From assembly GCF_015521605.1 (NCBI RefSeq), contig NZ_WANV01000036.1:103404-167403 (forward strand): a stretch of DNA of 64,000 nt. The letters are read 5' to 3'. The first letter of the stretch is position 1. Each line of letters starts with the position of its first letter. A program made the translations under genes and the position numbers. This DNA comes from Thermococcus sp. (lineage in GTDB: Archaea; Methanobacteriota_B; Thermococci; Thermococcales; Thermococcaceae). Shown here piece by piece: positions 56,760 to 64,000 of the stretch. The notes under the pieces were generated by a model. That model was not told the DNA's origin, searched no databases, and saw only the letters and a list, made by a program, of their open reading frames with translations.

Positions 56760-57383
56760 TCAGAAGTAGCCAACGTCCTTTCCCCGCTCCTCCATTTCTT
56801 TCTTGGCCGAGAATACCTCGTCGAGCAGGTTCTTGGCGTCCTCAACGCTCATTCCAACTTTGACAGTGAGGAACCTCATCAGCTCCTCCCGGCTGGCACC
56901 GTGATCAACCCTCTCCAGAACCATCCCAACGATGCGATCAAAAATCTCCCTTGCAAATGCCTCCTCAAGACCGAGCTCTGAAACGGCAGACATCAGCCCT
57001 ATGAGGAGAGATGTTAGGGCGTCGTTGAACTCCTCCTTGCCAAGGGTCTTCTTGTCCAGATCAACGCGAAGGTAAACGTCATCGTCCATGCCCGAGAGTG
57101 TGAACTTCATCAGGTTCACCTGGTCGTTGAGGCGCAGGAGAGTGTGATACACCTTGAGCTTCTCGTCCTTTGTCATGGAGAACGTCTCCAAACCCAGCGG
57201 CACCAGCAGGTGGATAAAGTCCTCCGAGAAGACCACCAGCAGGGAGAAAGGCATCCTTGGATGCTCCGCCACGTACATACCAGGCCTCATCTCCTTAACT
57301 GACCAGGGGAGGTCAACGATGTCTTCGGCCTTATCGTTGCCGGCCCGCAACCACTCCAGAACCATATTCTCAATGTCCTCCAT
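56760..57383 (-). CDS. Conserved hypothetical protein beside the origin
   Basis: A 207-residue soluble protein. The first 120 residues have an alternating strand pattern (PGMYVAEHPRMPFSLLVVFSEDFIHLLVPLG, LLRLNDQVNLMKFTLSGMDDDVYLRVDLD) like type III secretion chaperone/YbjN folds; the rest is helical (LLIGLMSAVSELGLEEAFAREIFDRIVGMVLERV). ATG 57383 follows GGTGGTTCGC. Function is unknown; location between oriC and cdc6 is the only clue. Confidence 0.6.
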   Translation of the reverse strand: MEDIENMVLEWLRAGNDKAEDIVDLPWSVKEMRPGMYVAEHPRMPFSLLVVFSEDFIHLLVPLGLETFSMTKDEKLKVYHTLLRLNDQVNLMKFTLSGMDDDVYLRVDLDKKTLGKEEFNDALTSLLIGLMSAVSELGLEEAFAREIFDRIVGMVLERVDHGASREELMRFLTVKVGMSVEDAKNLLDEVFSAKKEMEERGKDVGYF

Positions 57384-58069
57384 GCGAACCACCAACACAA
57401 ATTGGTCAAAGGGGTTAATAACGTTGCACCCGAAGCGGAGGTTTCCACAGGAAGCAGAGGGGTTCTAAGTACAGCAATATACATTGGAAGTTTCAATTCG
57501 TAAAGGAATCTATGAATACATTCGGTCATTTCAACTGAAGGAGGAATGCACGTTTATGGATATCCACACAAGTACGTTAGAGTAATCTTCTGGACATTTT
57601 AGGAAAATAGATGTGTTAACATCACGGCAGGTAGGTTAACAAACAATACCCCCAGGGAGTTTCATTTCCTGTGGAGCACGGCTTTGGCTACTCCCATAAC
57701 TGTTTTGTGTTCTTGGTGAAACTCTCCCGTCTTTTCTACAACTTCTGATATTTATAGATTTTCATGAACAATGTTCATAAAAATAATGCAATCATAGAAA
57801 ATGATGAAAATTAGTCCAATAGGAATCCGCCACTATTTAAAAGCCATGGATTTGGCGTTTGTAAGATGCTTTATAAATTCCCCTTTCCATAAATCCTCTG
57901 ACTAAATCCTTCCATCTCCAAAACTGGGTTCCAGTGGAAATGAAACTCTGGGGGGTCTTTCAGATGGGCATCGAAAAAGACCTCTGTTTCCACTGGAAAA
58001 ATGAGTCCATCCGTGGATGTGTAGGGGCATGAGTGATAATTTTTTAAAGCAGGCATCGTAGTGTACACC
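57384..58069. other. oriC: Probable replication origin (oriC)
   Basis: A 686-base gap without genes. ORB elements: 57441-57463 (plus; GTTTCCACAGGAAGCAGAGG), 57649-57677 (minus; on that strand CTCCACAGGAAATGAAACTC then a G run), 57928-57956 (plus; GTTCCAGTGGAAATGAAACT then G6), and a mini-ORB at 57987-57999. Weaker copies lie near 57529 and 57711. Between the inverted elements, 57741-57825 is strongly AT-rich and should be the unwinding element; it contains ATGAACAATGTTCAT. Proximity to cdc6, DNA polymerase D and radA matches Pyrococcus/Thermococcus origins. Confidence 0.85.
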
Positions 58070-59086
58070 ATGATTCCGGTACCGGTGGTCAGAAAACTTC
58101 TCAGAATGAAGGTCAAGGTCAGCAGGAATCGCCTCCTCCAAATAGCGGCGCTTGTGCTCCTGCTGGCGGTTGTTTTCGCGTTCCTGTTTATGTACTTTGA
58201 GAATGTGGGCTTTTACACGGCTTTTTACTGGGCAGTCATAACGATGGCCACGATAGGGTACGGGGATATAACGCCCCAGACAGAAGCCGGCCGTGCCGTG
58301 GCTATGGTCGCTGCCGTTGCCGGAATATCAACGTTCACGGCTCTCGTTTCAATTCTGGCTGAATACTTCATTTCATCGTCTCTGAGGAGGATGATGGGCA
58401 TGCACAGCGTTAGGTATTCCGGACACTACGTGATAATCGGCCGCGGGAGCAGCATCCCCAGCTGTGTGGATGAACTCATGTCCGCGATTTCCAGTGGAGA
58501 GATAGAGATGCGGCCGATTGTAGTGGTCTTCCCCGACGAGAGCGAGAGGAAGAAGGTTGAGCTTCCAGAGGAAGTGGAGGTTCTCATAGGCGATCCCACG
58601 AACCCAGAAACGCTGGAACGCGCCCACGTGAGGGGGGCATCCTACGTCATCCTTGCCCTGGAAGACGACTCGAAGTCAGTATTCACGACTCTCATGGTGA
58701 AGCGCATGTCTAACGCGAAGGTCTTCGTCGAGGCCCTCCGCGGCGAGAGCATGGAGCTGCTCAAAGGTGCTGGGGCCGACAGGGTAATACTCAGCAGAAG
58801 TCTCGCTGGAAGGCTCCTCGCAAGCTCCGTTTTCGAACCAGAGGTTGTGGACGTCATAGACGACCTTACAACGGCCACCGGTGGCTACGACATCTCCGTC
58901 CTGGAGCGGAGGGAGCTGTGGGGCATTCCATACATCGAGGCAATGAAGCGCCTCCGCAATGAGGGCTACTTCCTCCTCGGTTATTACAAGGAGGAACCCG
59001 TTCTCAACCCGGCACTTGAAGAGGAGATTCCTAGGGGGTCAAAACTGATCGTCATAAAACCTGGCTCTTCCAGTGGAAGGGGATGA
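58070..59086 (+). CDS. Potassium channel with RCK/TrkA-N domain (MthK/Kch-like)
   Basis: A 338-residue two-helix potassium channel: TM1 near residues 22-44 (LLQIAALVLLLAVVFAFLFM), pore helix and TIGYGD selectivity filter near residue 62, TM2 near residue 75-100, then a RCK domain (HYVIIGRGSSIPSCVDELM) and a TrkA-C-like end (RELWGIPYIEAMKRLRNEGYFLLGYY). The ATG at 58070 lacks a ribosome binding site but has a TATA box (TTTTTTAAAGC, near 58035-58046), so the mRNA is probably leaderless. Gating by nucleotide or ions is inferred from the family. Confidence 0.9.
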   Translation: MIPVPVVRKLLRMKVKVSRNRLLQIAALVLLLAVVFAFLFMYFENVGFYTAFYWAVITMATIGYGDITPQTEAGRAVAMVAAVAGISTFTALVSILAEYFISSSLRRMMGMHSVRYSGHYVIIGRGSSIPSCVDELMSAISSGEIEMRPIVVVFPDESERKKVELPEEVEVLIGDPTNPETLERAHVRGASYVILALEDDSKSVFTTLMVKRMSNAKVFVEALRGESMELLKGAGADRVILSRSLAGRLLASSVFEPEVVDVIDDLTTATGGYDISVLERRELWGIPYIEAMKRLRNEGYFLLGYYKEEPVLNPALEEEIPRGSKLIVIKPGSSSGRG

Positions 59087-59213
59087 TGGCGTTGCCCCCC
59101 AAGCTCTGTCATTGGGGATACATCCGATTTTCACTAAAGTAGCTCTGCAATGGTGTGAATTTGCAGCATGGCCCGGTACTCACCATTCTTATCCTTCGCT
59201 CCATCGGAAAGAA

Positions 59214-59225
59214 AAGTATATAACC
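59214..59225 (+). promoter_or_regulatory. radA promoter (TATA box)
   Basis: AAGTATATAACC at 59214-59225 lies about 48 bases before the radA ATG at 59273, giving a leader of about 20 bases that includes the GGGTGAG ribosome binding site. Confidence 0.6.
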
Positions 59226-59272
59226 CTTCGGCTTTTTACCCCTATGAAAGGTAGTTGTAGCGGGTGAGTGAG

Positions 59273-60337
59273 ATGCCACGGAAGAAGAAGGCTGACGATG
59301 AAATAAAAGAGCTCGAAGAGTTTGAGGAGCTCGATGTCGTTGCTGAGTCCCCGTCAAGCTCAACCAAGAAAAAGAAAGAGAAGGAGATAAAGACCCTTGA
59401 AGACCTCCCCGGTGTCGGGCCGGCAACCGCCGAGAAGCTTCGTGAGGCCGGCTACGACAGCATCGAGGCCATAGCAGTTGCCTCTCCGATGGAGCTCAAG
59501 GAGATAGCGGGAATAAGCGAGGGTGCGGCGCTCAAGATAATCCAGGCCGCCAGAGAGGCCGCCAACATCGGAACCTTCATGCGGGCGGACGAGTACATGG
59601 AGAAGCGCAGAACCATAGGCAGGATTTCCACTGGAAGCAAGAGCCTCGACAAACTCGTCGGCGGCGGAGTTGAGACCCAGGCGATAACTGAAGTGTTCGG
59701 TGAGTTCGGTTCCGGAAAGACCCAGCTGGCGCACACCCTCGCGGTGATGGTTCAGCTCCCCGAGGAGGAGGGCGGCCTTCACGGTTCGGTCATATGGATA
59801 GACACCGAGAACACCTTCAGACCGGAGAGGATAAGGCAGATCGCCGAGAACCGCGGCCTTGACCCCGACGAGACCCTTAAGAACATCTATGTCGCCCGCG
59901 CTTTCAACAGCAACCACCAGATGCTCCTCATTGAAAAGGCGGAGGAGATAATCAAAGAGAAGGCTGAAACCGACAGGCCGGTAAAGTTGCTCGTCGTCGA
60001 CTCACTCATGGCCCACTTCAGGAGCGAGTACGTCGGCAGGGGGACGCTCGCGGAGAGGCAGCAGAAGCTGGCGAAGCACCTCTCGGACCTGCACAGGATA
60101 GCGGACCTCTACGACATAGCCGTCTTCGTTACCAACCAGGTTCAGGCGAAGCCAGACGCCTTCTTCGGCGACCCGACGAGGCCCGTCGGTGGACACATCC
60201 TCGCCCACAGCGCCACGCTCAGGATATACCTCAGGAAGGGCAAGGCTGGAAAGCGCGTCGCCAGGCTCATAGACAGCCCGCACCTTCCCGAGGGAGAGGC
60301 GATCTTCAGGATAACCGACAAGGGCGTCGAGGACTGA
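59273..60337 (+). CDS. radA: DNA repair and recombination protein RadA
   Basis: A 354-residue archaeal RecA/Rad51 recombinase. N-terminal helix-hairpin-helix domain ([48 protein letters not shown], residues 41-90), Walker [11 protein letters not shown] near residue 143, Walker [16 protein letters not shown] near residue 240, and the DNA-binding loop region [26 protein letters not shown]. No intein is inserted. ATG 59273 follows GGGTGAG; the earlier GTG is part of that site. A mini-ORB-like word (TTTCCACTGGAAG) at about 59627 lies in the coding sequence for the conserved ISTGSKSLD motif. Confidence 0.97.
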   Translation: MPRKKKADDEIKELEEFEELDVVAESPSSSTKKKKEKEIKTLEDLPGVGPATAEKLREAGYDSIEAIAVASPMELKEIAGISEGAALKIIQAAREAANIGTFMRADEYMEKRRTIGRISTGSKSLDKLVGGGVETQAITEVFGEFGSGKTQLAHTLAVMVQLPEEEGGLHGSVIWIDTENTFRPERIRQIAENRGLDPDETLKNIYVARAFNSNHQMLLIEKAEEIIKEKAETDRPVKLLVVDSLMAHFRSEYVGRGTLAERQQKLAKHLSDLHRIADLYDIAVFVTNQVQAKPDAFFGDPTRPVGGHILAHSATLRIYLRKGKAGKRVARLIDSPHLPEGEAIFRITDKGVED

Positions 60338-60372
60338 GTTAGCTTTTTAACCCCTCTTCTTTACCCATTCCC

Positions 60373-61125
60373 ATGTCAAAGGTTGAGGCAGTGACGAACC
60401 CCTCCCGCGAGGAACTCCTCAGGATAATCGATTCCGCGCTATCAACAGAGGTAATGCTGACGATTTTTGCCCGTTGTAAGGTTCATTACGACGGCAGGGC
60501 CAAGAGTGAACTCGGCTCCGGCGACAGGGTGATAATAATCAAACCGGACGGCGCTTTTCTTATCCATCAGAGCAAGAAGCGTGAGCCTGTCAACTGGCAA
60601 CCGCCGGGGAGCTTCGTAACCGTCGAGAAGCGCGATGGTGTAGTTATCCTTCGCTCCGTGAGGAGAAAGCCGAGGGAGATACTTGAGGTCGAGCTGGAGG
60701 GGGTTTACCTTGTTTCTCTGTTCAAGGCCGAGGACTACGAGGAACTTGCTTTGACAGGCAGCGAGGCCGAGATGGCGGAGTTCATCTTTAAAAATCCCAA
60801 ACTCATCGAGCCGGGCTTCAAGCCCCTCTTCAGGGAAAAGCAGATCGGCCACGGCATAGTTGACATCCTCGGACGCGATAGGGACGGCAACCTCGTCGTC
60901 CTTGAGCTGAAGCGCAGGAAGGCTGACCTTCATGCCGTCAGCCAGCTAAAGCGCTACGTTGAGGCCCTGAGAAAGGAGCACGACAATGTTAGGGGGATAC
61001 TCGTTGCACCGTCCCTGACATCCGGTGCCAAGAGGCTCCTCGAAAAGGAGGGCCTTGAGTTCAGAAAGGTTCAGCCGCCAAAGAGGGAAAAGCTCGGAAA
61101 AGGCAGGCAAAAGACCCTGTTTTAG
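60373..61125 (+). CDS. nucS: Endonuclease NucS (EndoMS)
   Basis: A 250-residue mismatch-specific/ssDNA endonuclease. N-terminal DNA-binding domain with GDRVIIIKPDGAFLIHQSKKREPVNWQPPGS (residues 50-80); C-terminal RecB-like nuclease with GHGIVDILGRDRDGNLVVLELKRRKAD (Asp, Glu and Lys of the active site, residues about 157-183) and QLKRYVEAL. The end GRQKTLF is a PCNA-binding PIP box. It introduces double-strand breaks at mismatches, in keeping with its place beside radA. Its stop overlaps the convergent DUF473 gene. Confidence 0.96.
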   Translation: MSKVEAVTNPSREELLRIIDSALSTEVMLTIFARCKVHYDGRAKSELGSGDRVIIIKPDGAFLIHQSKKREPVNWQPPGSFVTVEKRDGVVILRSVRRKPREILEVELEGVYLVSLFKAEDYEELALTGSEAEMAEFIFKNPKLIEPGFKPLFREKQIGHGIVDILGRDRDGNLVVLELKRRKADLHAVSQLKRYVEALRKEHDNVRGILVAPSLTSGAKRLLEKEGLEFRKVQPPKREKLGKGRQKTLF

Positions 61126-61502
61126 CCTATGTCCATCTCCTGTGGCAGCATCTCGCGAACCCTGACTACCAGCACCGTGTTTCTCTTCCTCACCTCAACT
61201 ATTCTTCCGAGGCCGATGAGCCTCACCTGGGCCCGGCACACTGTCACTTCCCTCTCGTCGCTCTCTTCCCAGGGAATCCTCTGTTCCATGCTCTCCAGGC
61301 GGAGTATCTCCGCCAGGAGTCCCTCGGTGCCCACCGTGACGTCCTGGAAAGTCTCGTAGGTCAGGAAAACCCTCCCGAGCTCGCGGGCCCTTTCGAGCGC
61401 AATGACGTTCCTCGCGCTCCTTATCTCCAGGGTTTTGTATGGGCTCCTCAAAAGCTCGTCGAGAACCCGTCTCGCGATTCCGGCGAGGGTTATCGCCTCC
61501 AT
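61122..61502 (-). CDS. DUF473 family protein
   Basis: A 126-residue protein with the DUF473 pattern: LAGIARRVLDELLRSPYKTLEIRSARNVIAL near the N terminus and DVTVGTEGLLAEIL in the middle. Small, mostly beta, no catalytic motif visible. It lies nine bases after the PAC2 gene on the same strand and is probably cotranscribed with it. Confidence 0.72.
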   Translation of the reverse strand: MEAITLAGIARRVLDELLRSPYKTLEIRSARNVIALERARELGRVFLTYETFQDVTVGTEGLLAEILRLESMEQRIPWEESDEREVTVCRAQVRLIGLGRIVEVRKRNTVLVVRVREMLPQEMDIG

Positions 61503-61511
61503 GCTCTCACC

Positions 61512-62240
61512 TCACAGGTAGATGCTCTCGTACTGCTTCTCAGTTTTCCTCCTGGCCTGCTCCATCTGCTCGTGCATCTTCCTCAGCTGGGCCTCTATCA
61601 TCTCTGCTTCCTTGAGCAGGGGCTCTGTTGAGACCTCTATGGGCGTCAGCTTCTTCAGGACCTCTATGACGTTTGCGGCGGCCCTCGGGTCGGGTCTGTC
61701 CCCAAAGGTCTCCCCTAAGAGGACGTAGGCGTCGAGTTTTTCCTTGCTTGCTTCCCAGAGGAGCTTTCCGCTCATCCCCATTATCGAGCCGTACTGGAGG
61801 ATTTTCACTCCCAGGTTCTCAAGCTCCCTGTTCAGCTCTTCCTTAGCCCCAACTCCCCAGACGTCCATCTTCTCCTTGAAGAGACCTATGCCTATGCCCC
61901 CCAGGGATACAATCTTGTCCGCGCCCATGTCCTTGAGGTACCTCACGAGCTCCCGGGCTATCTCGCTCACTAAGGTGGGCGGGACGTAGATGTCCGCCAC
62001 GGCGAGTATTATGTTGTCCTTTCCATAGAACCTGAGCGGAGGATTGGGCTTTCCGTTAAGGATCAGCGCCATGGGCGGGATGAACGGGCTCTCCACGTAG
62101 CCTATCATCTCCATCTCCAGCTCCTTGGCAAGAAAGTTGGCTGCTATGTGCCCCACGAGGCCTATCCCGGGATAGCCCTCTATCAGTATGGGGTTCCTTA
62201 TCTCGGGGAGCACTATCCTGACTGGACTTCCGTTTTCCAC
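61512..62240 (-). CDS. PAC2-family proteasome assembly chaperone-like protein
   Basis: A 242-residue protein of the archaeal PAC2 family: ILIEGYPGIGLVGHIAANFLAKELEMEMIGYVESPFIPPMALILNGKPNPPLRFYG at the N terminus, DKIVSLGGIGIGLF in the middle, and a C-terminal coiled coil (LLKEAEMIEAQLRKMHEQMEQARRKTEKQYESIYL). Family members related to PbaB/PAC2 help assemble the 20S proteasome or bind its C-terminal HbYX pocket; the terminal ...SIYL has no clear HbYX. The role here is by family only. Confidence 0.85.
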   Translation of the reverse strand: MENGSPVRIVLPEIRNPILIEGYPGIGLVGHIAANFLAKELEMEMIGYVESPFIPPMALILNGKPNPPLRFYGKDNIILAVADIYVPPTLVSEIARELVRYLKDMGADKIVSLGGIGIGLFKEKMDVWGVGAKEELNRELENLGVKILQYGSIMGMSGKLLWEASKEKLDAYVLLGETFGDRPDPRAAANVIEVLKKLTPIEVSTEPLLKEAEMIEAQLRKMHEQMEQARRKTEKQYESIYL

Positions 62241-62295
62241 GGTACCACCCCCGCAAGAATTTAGTTTCCAAAGGTTATTAAATTTTCGTTCCCGC

Positions 62296-62508
62296 CTACG
62301 TGCCCCCCTTCATTTCCTCCTTTATTCTCAACTCGTACCAGATGAACCCTCCGAGCACCCAGCCCACCATAAAGACCACAAGCCAGCCGACAGATAGTTT
62401 AACCCCCGAACCCAGAAGATGGAATGCGAGTAGTGTCCCTACGAACCAGCCAAGGACTCCCGCGAGGGTCCAGGATACGAGCCACCTGGTTCCCGGATCC
62501 TGCAGCAT
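62296..62508 (-). CDS. Small membrane protein, two helices
   Basis: A 70-residue protein with two hydrophobic helices (about residues 10-30 and 38-58) separated by GSGVKLS and a charged C terminus (ELRIKEEMKGGT). GGGGAGAC precedes the ATG at 62508 as ribosome binding site. Family not recognised; it lies divergent to the methylthioadenosine phosphorylase gene. Confidence 0.6.
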   Translation of the reverse strand: MLQDPGTRWLVSWTLAGVLGWFVGTLLAFHLLGSGVKLSVGWLVVFMVGWVLGGFIWYELRIKEEMKGGT

Positions 62509-62561
62509 GGTCTCCCCACTCTCAGTTGGGCATCATACCCTTAAGCTTTATTCCGAGTTGT

Positions 62562-62592
62562 GTTTCCACTGGAAAAGCAACCCTTAAATAAC
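62562..62592 (+). promoter_or_regulatory. mtnP promoter with an ORB-like word
   Basis: GTTTCCACTGGAAAAG (about 62561-62576) is an ORB-like word directly upstream of a TATA-like TTAAATAAC (62584-62592), 30 bases before the ATG at 62622. Whether Cdc6 binds here is unknown. Confidence 0.45.
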
Positions 62593-62621
62593 TGGGGCTT
62601 TATTTTTACAGGGTGATGTCT

Positions 62622-63395
62622 ATGGTGAGGATAGGTATCATAGGTGGTTCGGGCGTTTACGGCGTTTTCGAGCCTAAAGAAAGCGTCAAGGTGCACACTC
62701 CCTACGGCAGGCCTTCGGCTCCAGTGGAAATCGGGGAGATAGAGGGCGTTGAGGTCGCATTCATACCGAGGCACGGGAAGAACCACGAGTTCCCGCCGCA
62801 CGAAGTGCCCTACAGGGCGAACATCTGGGCCCTCAAGGAGCTCGGCGTCGAGAGGGTTATCGGGATCACGGCAGTGGGCTCACTCCGCGAGGAGTACAAG
62901 CCCGGCGACATAGTCATAACCGACCAGTTCATCGACTTCACGAAGAAGAGGGACTACACATTCTACAACGGGCCGAGGGTTGCCCACGTCTCGATGGCCG
63001 ACCCCTTCTGCCCGGAGATGAGGAAGATTTTCTATGAGACGGCAAAGGAGCTTGGCTTTACCGTCCATGAGAAGGGCACCTACGTCTGCATTGAAGGCCC
63101 GAGGTTCTCAACCCGTGCCGAGTCGATGATGTTCAGGCAGTACGCCCACATCATCGGAATGACCCTCGTCCCGGAGATAAACCTCGCCAGGGAGCTGGGT
63201 ATGTGCTACGCCAACATAGCGACGGTAACGGACTACGACGTCTGGGCTGACAAGCCGGTTGACGCCCAGGAAGTTCTCAGGGTCATGGCCGAGAACAACT
63301 ACAAGGTTCAGGAGCTGCTCAAGAGGGCCATCCCGCGGATCCCCGAGGAGAGAAAGTGCGGCTGTGCCGACGTGCTGAAGAGCATGTTCGTCTGA
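62622..63395 (+). CDS. mtnP: S-methyl-5'-thioadenosine phosphorylase
   Basis: A 257-residue purine phosphorylase splitting methylthioadenosine into adenine and methylthioribose 1-phosphate. Marks: [19 protein letters not shown] at the start, [41 protein letters not shown] near residue 50, the [32 protein letters not shown] block near residue 155, and [11 protein letters not shown] near residue 203. The end [14 protein letters not shown] carries the CGC pair of the thermostable Pyrococcus enzyme. ATG 62622 follows GGGTGATG. The next gene (MtaD-like) acts on the same metabolite. Confidence 0.96.
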   Translation: MVRIGIIGGSGVYGVFEPKESVKVHTPYGRPSAPVEIGEIEGVEVAFIPRHGKNHEFPPHEVPYRANIWALKELGVERVIGITAVGSLREEYKPGDIVITDQFIDFTKKRDYTFYNGPRVAHVSMADPFCPEMRKIFYETAKELGFTVHEKGTYVCIEGPRFSTRAESMMFRQYAHIIGMTLVPEINLARELGMCYANIATVTDYDVWADKPVDAQEVLRVMAENNYKVQELLKRAIPRIPEERKCGCADVLKSMFV

Positions 63396-63462
63396 TTTCT
63401 TTTCTCCGTCACCTTTTTAACTTCCACCGGAAACACACCCCTTTAAAACAGGGGTGGTGGTC

Positions 63463-64000
63463 ATGAACATTCTCATCAAAAACGGTCGCGTCCTCTACGG
63501 GGAGAGCTTTGAGGTGGTCGAGGCAGATGTCCTCATCGACGGGAACCGAATCGTCAGGGTGGGCAAAAACATCACAGAGCCTGCAGACACGGTCATAGAC
63601 GCAAAGGGAAAGGTGGTTTCTCCGGCATTCATCAACCTCCACACCCACTCGCCCATGGGCCTCTTCCGCGGTCTCGCCGACGACCTTCCCCTCATGGACT
63701 GGCTCCAGAACCACATATGGCCGAGGGAGGCGAAGCTAACCCGCGAATACACCAAGGTCGGGGCATATCTCGGAGCGCTGGAGATGATAAAGACAGGAAC
63801 GACGGCATTTCTGGACATGTACTTCTTCATGGACACCGTTGCTGAGGTTGTTCTTGAGTCTGGCCTTCGCGGTTACCTCTCCTATGGCATGATAGACCTC
63901 GGCGATCCAGAGAAGACCGAGAAGGAAATAAAGGAGGCCCTCCGCACGATGGAGTTCATAGAGGGGCTTAACTCAGACAGGGTTCACTTCGTCTTCGGGC
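63463..64000 (+). CDS. Amidohydrolase, probable 5-methylthioadenosine/S-adenosylhomocysteine deaminase (partial)
   Basis: The first 179 codons are in the window. Marks of the metal-dependent amidohydrolases: GRVLYGESFEVVEADVLIDGNRIVRVG, DAKGKVVSPAFINLHTHSPMGLFRGLADDLPLMDWLQNHIWPREA (metal-binding HTH near residue 58) and GTTAFLDMYFFMDTVAEVV, typical of the MtaD/ATZ-TRZ family. GGGGTGGTGG precedes the ATG at 63463 and a TTTAAAA box lies at about 63442. Placement after methylthioadenosine phosphorylase supports the substrate. The gene continues past the window. Confidence 0.85.
   Translation, partial: MNILIKNGRVLYGESFEVVEADVLIDGNRIVRVGKNITEPADTVIDAKGKVVSPAFINLHTHSPMGLFRGLADDLPLMDWLQNHIWPREAKLTREYTKVGAYLGALEMIKTGTTAFLDMYFFMDTVAEVVLESGLRGYLSYGMIDLGDPEKTEKEIKEALRTMEFIEGLNSDRVHFVFG

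Noticed and set aside
59600..59660. ORB-like word in radA as an origin element
   Set aside because: It encodes the conserved ISTGSKSLD motif of RadA, so coding constraint explains it.

Overview
The window is chromosomal DNA of a hyperthermophilic euryarchaeon of the order Thermococcales, most likely Thermococcus. Support: a group 4 membrane-bound [NiFe] hydrogenase, the cdc6 - DNA polymerase D (DP1, DP2) - RadA replication block, a CGP-CTERM surface protein, CDP-archaeol synthase, NucS, Kae1, ADP-forming acyl-CoA synthetase, ribosome binding sites of the GGTGA/GGAGGTG type, and TATA boxes about 25-30 bases before starts. Genes are dense and often overlap by 1-20 bases. Most of the sequence is GC-rich; two stretches (about 23.1-27.3 kb and 44.2-48.3 kb) look more AT-rich and are accessory.

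Layout. 0-3.8 kb: the 3' end of a hydrogenase operon (NuoL-like end, then NuoB-, C-, D-, H- and I-like subunits). 3.8-8.2 kb: two ferritin-like proteins, a SagB-type oxidoreductase, a THUMP protein, an AAA+ ATPase with winged helix, a YdjM-like membrane protein. 8.3-23.1 kb: thioredoxin reductase, a class III aminotransferase, an ECF S component, deoC with a DUF1884 (family 4 encapsulin-like) gene, a CGP-CTERM cysteine-rich surface protein, enolase, a radical SAM gene with a duplicated 5' end, Lrp-type regulators, XTP pyrophosphatase, a SPASM protein and moaE/moaD/moeB-like genes. 23.2-27.3 kb: a decaying minus-strand cluster of surface and membrane proteins with two frameshifts and two genes whose expected start codon is ACG. 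27.4-44.2 kb: carS, a GbsR/MarR regulator divergent from an RND exporter with a palindromic operator, CARDB-like and LEA-like envelope proteins, an NSUN6-like tRNA methyltransferase, a flippase-like protein, NAD kinase, Kae1, ADP-forming acyl-CoA synthetase alpha, coaD and tpiA.

44.2-48.3 kb is the most unusual stretch: an AT-rich two-gene operon encoding a protein with two C-terminal membrane helices, followed by a 560-residue protein whose C-terminal half reads as an Argonaute MID-PIWI module without most of the catalytic residues. It lies on the 3' side of tRNA-Gln(UUG), separated by about 0.7 kb of non-coding DNA that carries three diverged copies of a structured repeat and several perfect hairpins. 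I read it as a candidate Argonaute-guided, membrane-acting defence system.

48.3-64 kb: a zinc ribbon protein, DP2, DP1 and Cdc6/Orc1, the probable replication origin (57.4-58.07 kb, with ORB elements in both orientations around an AT-rich stretch), a potassium channel, radA, nucS, DUF473, a PAC2 protein, methylthioadenosine phosphorylase, and the start of an amidohydrolase of the MtaD type. ORB-like TTCCAGTGGAA words recur through this block, including inside the DP1 linker. The two glycolytic genes, eno and tpiA, each carry a TATCAC-N5-GTGATA-like motif between the TATA box and start, as expected for the Thermococcales glycolytic regulon.
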